In this document: positions 57,301 through 64,000 of the stretch, in pieces
How the letters are laid out: each line of letters begins with the position of its first letter
Numbering within the stretch: position 1 is the stretch's first letter
DNA from: Gonapodya prolifera JEL478
Lineage: Eukaryota > Monoblepharomycota > Monoblepharidomycetes > Monoblepharidales > Gonapodyaceae
Reading direction: 5' to 3'
DNA length: 64,000 nt
Assembly (NCBI GenBank): GCA_001574975.1
Contig: KQ965804.1
Span: 57,881 to 121,880, forward strand
The notes under the pieces: generated by a model
What the model was told of the DNA's origin: nothing
The model's input: only the letters and a program-made list of their open reading frames with translations
The model's database searches: none
Program-made: the position numbers and the translations under genes

Positions 57301-60300
57301 AAGCCCACAGAAACCAGTTGCACTCACAACGCCGACTCGTGATTTAGCGGATGACAACACCAACGTATATTTAGGTCTGTTGTCTGTTGTTGTTCGTCAT
57401 TTCGTCTCATCGCCCTGATTTTTGTTGTCGATGCTCGAACAACGTTCAGCTCGTCCTTGGGGTACCTTGGCGGCAGCAACGTTCCAAAATGTGTACATGC
57501 CGAGCTCTTTGGTGTCAGTGGGGTACAGTGCTATGAGCTCTGGGGCTCCAAACAACACAAATTACTTTGAAGGTGAGATCATCCCCCTGTTTGCCCTTCT
57601 ACCTCACTTAACAACCCCGTGTTCTTCCTTTTATCTCGCGTATTATCCCCTGTTCTTCCCTCATCTTGCTTTTCAACCGCGCATCGTTCCCACAGTCAAC
57701 ACCACCAACACTGGACCGGGTGCCAACACCGCTAACCGAGCACCATACGCCCATCAAACGTCGGTCGAACGAACGTTTGATGAATTTTTCACGGGCGACA
57801 CGACATGGCTCAAGAACGTGCTCAAATACGGAGCCAGTGTCGATCACGGAAGCAACTACTTCCAGCGTTGTTGTACGGCTAACTCAAGTGTGACGATTCC
57901 TGGTGTTCCTGTTGATGGATACCCCGACAATGTGTTGTCAAATGCGATTGTGGTTGCAAAGGATGGTACCGGGAACTTCACCTCTATTCAAGATGCAATC
58001 AACAGCATTCCATCACCGAACGCTGCCGAGCAGGTCATTTACATCAAAGGTGAGATTTGTCTTCCAAATATTGTTTTGCGATAAGCTTCTTACCTTTGAT
58101 CCCTGCAAATTCATTTGTAATCCGTTGTGCTTCCCAGCTGGTAACTACTCGGAGTCACAAGTTTTGATCAACAGGGACTACATCACACTTGGTGAGTGTT
58201 TTCTGACCGAAATGTTGGCATCGCAACGAATATTTTAAACATATGCGGCGGCTAGTCGGCGATGGGATCAACAAAACGACGATCTCGTACTACTTGAACA
58301 ACCGTGAGTATTGCAACTACGTTTGACCATGAGCGATCCTACTAAAGCGGCACCGTCACGCATTTCCAGCCCTCTGGAGTGCTCTCAATCCAGGGTCCTC
58401 CGGTGCTTCGTTTGAATCTGCAACTGTTAAGGTCCGCGCGAACTACTTCAAGGCGTTCGATATAACTTTTGAGAACACTGCGGTATGTTGAGATCACTGG
58501 AACTGCGTTGGTTGCGTTGGTTCTGTTAATTTGACCAACACCGGTCATCCCTCCCCGTACTAGCCCACCAATACGACGCAAGCCCAAGCACCCGCATTTT
58601 ACATCAAAGGAGATAACGTGAGCTTTGCGGAAATATTGGATTTTGTGTTCTGTTTTGATGTGACTCCCGTTGGACGAACAGAGCTATGTAGAGAACTGTG
58701 CATTTTACAGCTGGCAAGATACTCTTCTCAGGTGAGCTTTTCGGGATCGCTACAGTTTGCGTTTTCATCATCTTGCTTACTATGGTGTTTACGACAGCTA
58801 CACCGGAACAAACCAAGTATTCAATAACGTGAGTCAATGTTCCTTCGTTCGTGATTCCCTCTTACTGAAATATCACTCTGAGTGGTATTAGTGCTACATT
58901 CTCGGTGACGGTAAGTTGAGCGTTTCAGATATTGGGATGAACCCTGCTCTCAACGTCGCACATGAAATTGCTGGTTTGCATCAATAGTGGTAAGTATCGC
59001 AGCAAATAAGAGAAACTGCGTTTGTGGTTTTAATCACATCATTCCCAAAGGACTTCGTCTGGGGCTACGGCAGAGCAATGTTTGTGAACTCCCAGTTCCA
59101 TGTCGCCAGCAGACCATTGCGCTTGAGTGGATCAAAGGCAGTATGGAAGGGCTATGTTGTAGCCAGCGGAGCAAACAACGGCACCTATTCGTCATCGTCG
59201 TTTTGGCTGTACAATAGCAGCATTTCTTCGGATCCTGGTGTGACGGTATATTTAGGTCGGTTTTCGGTTGTTGTTCGTCATTTCGCCTCATCGCCCTGAT
59301 TTTCGCTGTTGATGCGCGCACCACGTTTAGGTCGCCCGTGGGGAAATCGCCCATCAGCGACTTATCAGAACGTTTACATGCCTGCTTCTGTGAGTCGTGT
59401 TGTCATTCCTCGATGTTCCTTATACCAACATAAGAACACCAGGTCGATGCAACTGGCTTTATACCAATGTCGGTCACTCCAGCAGACACTTTGTACTACG
59501 AAGTGAACACGACAAACATTGGGCCGGGTGCCAACACAGCAGGGCGGGTGCCTTGGGTACACCAAACGAATGTTGGCCTTTCGTTTGACAGTTTCTTCAC
59601 TGGCGACACAAACTGGCTGAAATCGGTGTCACGATATGGTGCAAGTGTCAGCCGTGGGATGGGATACTTTTCGCGGTGAGAATATTATCGTCCTTCGGAA
59701 CGCAAGTTCTTGGTAGCTCATACCTGCGTTGATCTAGGTGTTGCACTGTCAACGATACAAGTACTACAACGACTCCTCCTGGCACCCCGGTTCTAGGTTA
59801 TCCTGCGAATGTTCTATCAGATGCGATTGTTGTTGCACAAGTATGTTTTACTCGGTTAGGTTAAGTTTTACTTATTCTAAAAAGCATCACCTGTTCTACT
59901 TGAAGGATGGAACGGGCAATTTCACGACCATTCAAGACGCCGTGGACAGTATCTCTGCCCCCAATACCAAGGAACGCGTGATCTACATCAAGGCAGGAAA
60001 TTACTCTGGCTCCCAGATTACCATCACCACCAACTATATTACCCTTGGTTTGTGTTGATCCCGCATTATCCATACTATATAAACTGATCCCATCACCATT
60101 ACTTGTTGCCAGTGGGAGACGGAATAGGCAAAACAGTCATCTCAAACAAATACAACAACCCAATGTGGCAAGCCGACCATCCAGGACAGAGCGGCGCCAG
60201 TGCTTATTGCGCCACTGTTCGAGTGACAGCATCGTACTTCAAAGTATTTGATCTCACGATGGAGAACACCGCCACCTCCGACCAAGCACCGGCCTTCTAT

Positions 60301-63300
60301 ATCTACGGCAGCAACATGTATGCCGAGAATGTCGCGTTCATTAGCTTCCAAGATACGCTTCTGAGTGAGTCCACAGATTCACTTGTAGATACTCTCAGGT
60401 CTAATGAGTCTTTCAATTCAATAGGCTGGGTCGGCAATAACCAATGGTTCTACAACTGCTATATTCAGGGAGATGTGTAAGTAAGCCTTTGTTTACTTGC
60501 AACATTTTCCAATTGACCATTTCTCTTCTATGCGATATTAGCGACTTTATCTGGGGTTACGGACGTGCTGCTTTCCAAAATTGCGAGTTCCATGTGGTGA
60601 ACAGGCCAAAAAGACTTGCAGGTACCGACACAACTTGGTGGGGATCCGTCGTTGCGAACGGTGCAACGCCTGCAGGAAGTCAGTCGACATCGTGCTTCTG
60701 GCTTTATAACTCATCTATCAGCGGTGCGTACCGGGGTGTTTTCTTTTGTTATTCGTCATTTCACCTCATCACCCTGATCATTGCAGTTGATGCTCGTACT
60801 ACGGCCTATTTGGGTAGAAACTGGGGAACCCTCCCTTGTGCCTATTTCCAAAATGTGTTCATGCCTTCAGCCGTTCCCGCGGTGGGGTACTCCGCCATGA
60901 CCTCCGGTAACATAACGACAAATTATTATGAGGTCGGTGGCACCAATGTCGGACCTGGTAATAGCACTGCCGGACGTGTATCTTGGTCGAAAGTAACGGA
61001 CACGGGCTTCTCATCTATCGCTTCCTTCTTCAACGCTGACGTCGCATGGTTATCGAACGTGCTGAAATATGGAAGTAGCGTCAACCAATCAGACGGATAC
61101 TTCTCCCGGGTGCTGTACGACACGCCCGCGCCAACAACAACGACGACAGCAGTAAGCCGAACGATCAGCACGTCGCCAATCACGACCACCACCACGATTG
61201 CTGCTCCATCTTGGTTCCCCAAAGGTGTTCCATACAATGCGATTGTTGTTTCTCAAAACGGTACCGGGCAGTTCACGTCAATTCAAGCGGCCATAGATTC
61301 CGTGCCCTCCGCCAATTACGGAGAGGTTGTCATCTACATTACCGCTGGAACCTACAAAGTCTCCTCTTCTATCTTGGTCTCGAAGAACTACATAACGCTG
61401 GTCGGAGACGGCATGAACGCAACCATCATCACGGCAAGCCTGAATGGTCTGGCAAATGGGACGATTTATGTGACCGGGAGCCAGTTCAAGGCTTTCGACC
61501 TCACCTTGGAAAATACCGGCTCTGGACAGGCCCCTGCCTTCATTGTTCAGGCTGACAACGTTTACCTCGAAAATTGTGCCATTCAAGGTTGGCAATCTCC
61601 AATCTTCGCCTGGACAGGCACGAACCAGATGTTCTTCAATGTAAGCGTTCAGCTTAAAGTATTTGATTGCCGTTGACACTCTTATGACATTCTACTGTCG
61701 TCCAGTGCTTTATACGGGGAGATGGTACGTCGCTATCTGCACTGAACAGGAGCTCTTTTTCTCTTTATTAACTTTGCCCAAATCCAGTTGACATCATTAT
61801 TGGAAACGCTCGCACCTTAATCCAGAACAGTGAAGTTCGGGTTGGAAACAAAAAGGTCACGTCAGGGTCGACTGGATACATCGCCACAAACGGAAACCAG
61901 GCCTCTACAGGGACCTCGGCGTTCTGGATATTTAACAGCAGCATCTCCTGTGAGTTATCGTTGCCTGCCTCCTGCCTTATCACCCCAAAGGATCTCACTT
62001 CTTTCTCTTTTCCAAGCTGATCCCCTTACCACAGCGTATCTCGGTCGAGCGTGGTACAGCTACTCTGCTGTCACGTACCAGTCCGTTTATATGCCCCAAT
62101 CAGTCCCAGCCGCAGGTTGGGGCGTTGTTTCAGCTGGCACCCAGTCTGCATTGCTGGTGGAAGTCAACACAACAAACACAGGCCCAGGTGCCCTGACCCA
62201 AGGACGCGTCCCATGGGCGACCCAAACTTCTGTTGGACTCACGTTCAGCGGATTTTTCTCAGGAGACACGTCATGGCTCACAACAATCTCGAAATACGGC
62301 GCTAGCTTGGACCAGGGTAGCAATTACTTCCGGCAGTGCTGTATTAGCGCCGACGTACCCACTGCGACGTCTACTGCAACGGCAACTGCCACATCTTCGG
62401 TCAACGTGACCACCACAATCGATGCTCAGACTGCTACCATACCTGTTTCAACGACAACGACGACTTCCCCGGCTGCTGTTTCAACGCCTTCCAATGTTCC
62501 AAACAGTGCTCTTGTAGTTTCTTCAACTGGCGCTGGTCAATTTACGTCCATTCAAGCAGCTCTTGACTCTGTACCGACAACAAACAGTGCAGAAGTGGTG
62601 ATCTACATCACGGCTGGAACGTACTCAGTTACGTCTTCGATTAAAATCGCCAGCAACTACATCACTCTCGTCGGTGACGGAATCAACAAAACCATCATTA
62701 CGTCCGCCCTTCCAGGACTTGGAACTGGAACTGTGGCAGTGTCGGGATCGTTCTTCAAAGCCTTCGACATCACCTTTGAGAACACTCTCAGTTCTGGACA
62801 AGCCAACGCTCTCTCTGTGCAAGGTTCGAATATGTACTTTGAGAATATTGCCGTCCAAGGGTGGCAGTCTCCCATGTACGCATGGTCAGGCACCAACCAG
62901 GTGTTTTACAACGTGAGCGTCATCGGAGTTGGCTTCATCGTCCTCCGTATCTAACGATGAACTCTTCGGCTTTTCAACTTTCGAATCTAGTGTATCTTCC
63001 GGGGTGACGGTGAGTCTTTCCCTGGAGTGTCGTTTGACATCATCGCTCATGAATGATTAATCCGATCCCCGTCGTTTTCGCACAATTTTTTTGTAGTTGA
63101 CATCATCATCGGAAGCTCTCGTGCCATGTTCCAGAACAGCGAGATTCACGTTGGAAACAAAATGCTTCAGCTTTCAGGAACAGCATCGGGTATCACTGGT
63201 TACATAGCGACTAATGGAAACAGAGGCCCAACCTCATCATCATCAACGTCGTGGTTCTGGATCTACAATACCACAATCTCAAGTGGGTGCACTATTGATA

Positions 63301-64000
63301 TTTCAGACGTGGTGCCAATATTTTGACTGATGGTTGATCTCTCAACTTTGTTATTCATAGCTGACCCACTCTCAACTTCATACCTCGGTCGAGCTTGGAC
63401 CAACTACTCTGCCGTGACATACCAATCCGTGTATATGCCTTCTTCGGTTCCTGCGGCAGGATGGTCACCGATTTACCAGTACACTACTCAGACTCAGCTG
63501 TACGAAGTGACAGGAACGAACACGGGTCCTGGTGCTGACGTCTCTGAACGTGCTTCGTGGTCGAACCAAGCTTCAACGGGCTATACGTTTGATACCTTTT
63601 TCACTGGGGATACGACATGGATGAAGGCTATTTCAAAGTACGGAAGCAGCGTGAATCAGGGCGCGGGTTACTTCCAGAGGGGAAACCTCGACGCTCCTGT
63701 ACCGGTAGTCACCTCGACTACCCTATCAACGAGCAGCTCAACACAGACAATTGATTCCACTGTCGCTTCTAGTACCACTGACTTACCAATGTCGGTTACC
63801 ACAACAGCTCCGATATCTACAACTGCAGTGACGCCTACCACCACCCAGGCGACAGTAGTCATGCCCTCTAATGTGCCTAACAGCGCACTTGTAGTATCCT
63901 CATCTGGTGCTGGTCAATTTACATCTGTCCAAGCTGCCGTCGACTCTGTGTCGACCTCGAACAGTGCAGAAGTGGTGATCTACGTCACGGCCGGAACGTA
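54350..64000 (+). CDS. Giant pectin methylesterase with at least six tandem CE8 domains (3' end outside window)
   Basis: ATG 54350 starts a signal peptide (AATAAIVALILGLFLSPTSA). Then come a Cys-rich segment, three copies of a ~38-residue Cys/Trp module, and a Thr/Lys-rich linker. After that, six pectin methylesterase domains follow head to tail. Domain junctions 1-2, 3-4, 4-5 and 5-6 lie in single open frames; 2-3 joins across one short intron. No stop or start codon separates domains, so one polypeptide is expected. Pectin methylesterases hydrolyse methyl esters of homogalacturonan outside the cell, opening it to lyases and polygalacturonases. Catalytic Gln, Gln, Asp, Asp and Arg are all present in domains 1-3 (QAPAF, WQDTL or FQDTL, VDFVWG/VDFIWG, YLxRPW/YLGRNW). 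Domains 4-5 have WQSP instead of WQDT. Most domains are cut by many small introns. The gene runs off the window. Confidence 0.85.
54858..55535 (+). repeat. Three exon-coded copies of a Cys/Trp module
   Basis: Copies read TCDTIYAAYTSGTPMTDQDF, NCDSIHAVYSSGGKMTANDF and TCDSIHAAYAAGSKMTAQDF, each continuing SDW, intron, xWxCxTWxPxGI. The intron falls at the same place (after SDW + one residue) in all three. The conserved Trp and Cys residues in a wall enzyme suggest a carbohydrate-binding or protein-interaction module, but I do not recognise it. Confidence 0.75.
55607..56285 (+). repeat. Thr/Lys/Ser-rich linker made of short tandem repeats
   Basis: About 220 residues of units such as TKTASTTKESTTKTASTTKE and TTPKVTTTKTASTTKV. 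At DNA level the unit is close to 36 bp (ACGAAGACGGCCAGTACTAC and variants). It is likely an O-glycosylated, extended spacer between the Cys/Trp modules and the first esterase domain. Confidence 0.85.
56411..57872 (+). other. Pectin methylesterase domain 1 (all catalytic residues present)
   Basis: Starts PLNVPPYAIVVARDGSGQF. Contains QAPAFNMKGDN, SWQDTLL (Gln codon at 56971), VDFVWGYGRAIF (spliced) and VYLARPWG. Ala replaces the usual Gly of LGRPW if the splice site is as read. Confidence 0.85.
57925..59760 (+). other. Pectin methylesterase domain 2 (all catalytic residues present)
   Basis: Starts DNVLSNAIVVAKDGTGNF. Contains QAPAFYIKGDN, SWQDTLL (Gln codon at 58715), GDVDFVWGYGRAMF and VYLGRPWG. 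The GDVDF join needs a 2 nt exon at 58988-58989 (see findings). Confidence 0.82.
59803..61110 (+). other. Pectin methylesterase domain 3 (all catalytic residues present)
   Basis: Starts ANVLSDAIVVAQ, then DGTGNFTTIQDAVDS. Contains QAPAFYIYGSN, SFQDTLL (Gln codon at 60349), VDFIWGYGRAAF and AYLGRNWG, with Asn in place of Pro next to the catalytic Arg. Confidence 0.84.
61225..62342 (+). other. Pectin methylesterase domain 4 (first catalytic Asp missing)
   Basis: Starts GVPYNAIVVSQNGTGQF. Contains QAPAFIVQADN, GWQSPIF (Ser codon 61596-61598 where domains 1-3 have Asp), GDVDIIIGNARTLI and AYLGRAW. Preceded by a Thr-rich linker. Confidence 0.82.
62491..63681 (+). other. Pectin methylesterase domain 5 (first catalytic Asp missing)
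   Basis: Starts SNVPNSALVVSSTGAGQF. Contains QANALSVQGSN, GWQSPMY (Ser codon 62868-62870), GDVDIIIGSSRAMF and SYLGRAW. It is closest to domain 4 in sequence. Confidence 0.82.
63867..64000 (+). other. Pectin methylesterase domain 6, cut by the window end
   Basis: Starts SNVPNSALVVSSSGAGQF and continues SVQAAVDSV, EVVIYVTAGT, nearly the same as domain 5 at this position. The active-site region lies outside the window. Confidence 0.85.

Noticed and set aside
1-64000. CRISPR arrays, bacterial operons, rRNA genes
   Set aside because: Gene structure is eukaryotic with spliceosomal introns. No regularly spaced repeats with unique spacers and no rRNA sequence were seen.

Overview
This is a eukaryotic nuclear window, almost certainly from a fungus. 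The genes have short spliceosomal introns (mostly about 55-115 bp, GTRNGT...AG). GC content is about 50% or higher in most genes. The gene set is fungal: haspin kinase, fungal P450, two-domain fluoride exporter FEX, TMEM135-like protein and an F-box protein. A large pectin methylesterase gene, a plant-type LRR protein and an FG-GAP receptor suggest an early-diverging zoosporic fungus (chytrid or Monoblepharidomycete, for example a Gonapodya-like organism). That placement is inference, not proof.

Layout, left to right: F-box protein (-). Two related single-pass membrane proteins with Cys-rich ectodomain and C-terminal SH3 (+, +), separated by 2.3 kb. PPR-like, probably mitochondrial protein (-). 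Secreted LRR plus Ser/Thr/Pro-rich protein (+). Haspin kinase with a very long disordered N-terminus (+). Beta-lactamase-like membrane protein with a degraded active site (-). RluA-type pseudouridine synthase (+). Cytochrome P450 (-). PhyH-type dioxygenase (-). A 3.65 kb palindromic structure with two 1,052 bp arms, each carrying a tRNA-Pro(AGG), around an AT-rich core with eroded coding sequence. A truncated inverted copy of the dioxygenase gene. TMEM135-like protein (+). Integrin-like FG-GAP/Cys-repeat/TM receptor (-). A small unknown protein (+). Mitochondrial tandem ABC ATPase (+). Fluoride exporter (-). A tandemly duplicated non-coding block. Finally one gene running off the right edge with at least six tandem pectin methylesterase (CE8) domains.

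The most unusual objects are the multi-domain pectin methylesterase and the tRNA-bearing palindrome. In the esterase gene, modules 1-3 keep all catalytic residues, while modules 4 and 5 have lost the first catalytic Asp. The esterase, the LRR protein, the P450 and the receptors suit an organism that lives on pectin-containing plant or algal material. There is no operon organisation; genes alternate strands and are controlled individually. Exon boundaries given here were read by eye from splice signals and reading frame and have not been tested against transcripts.
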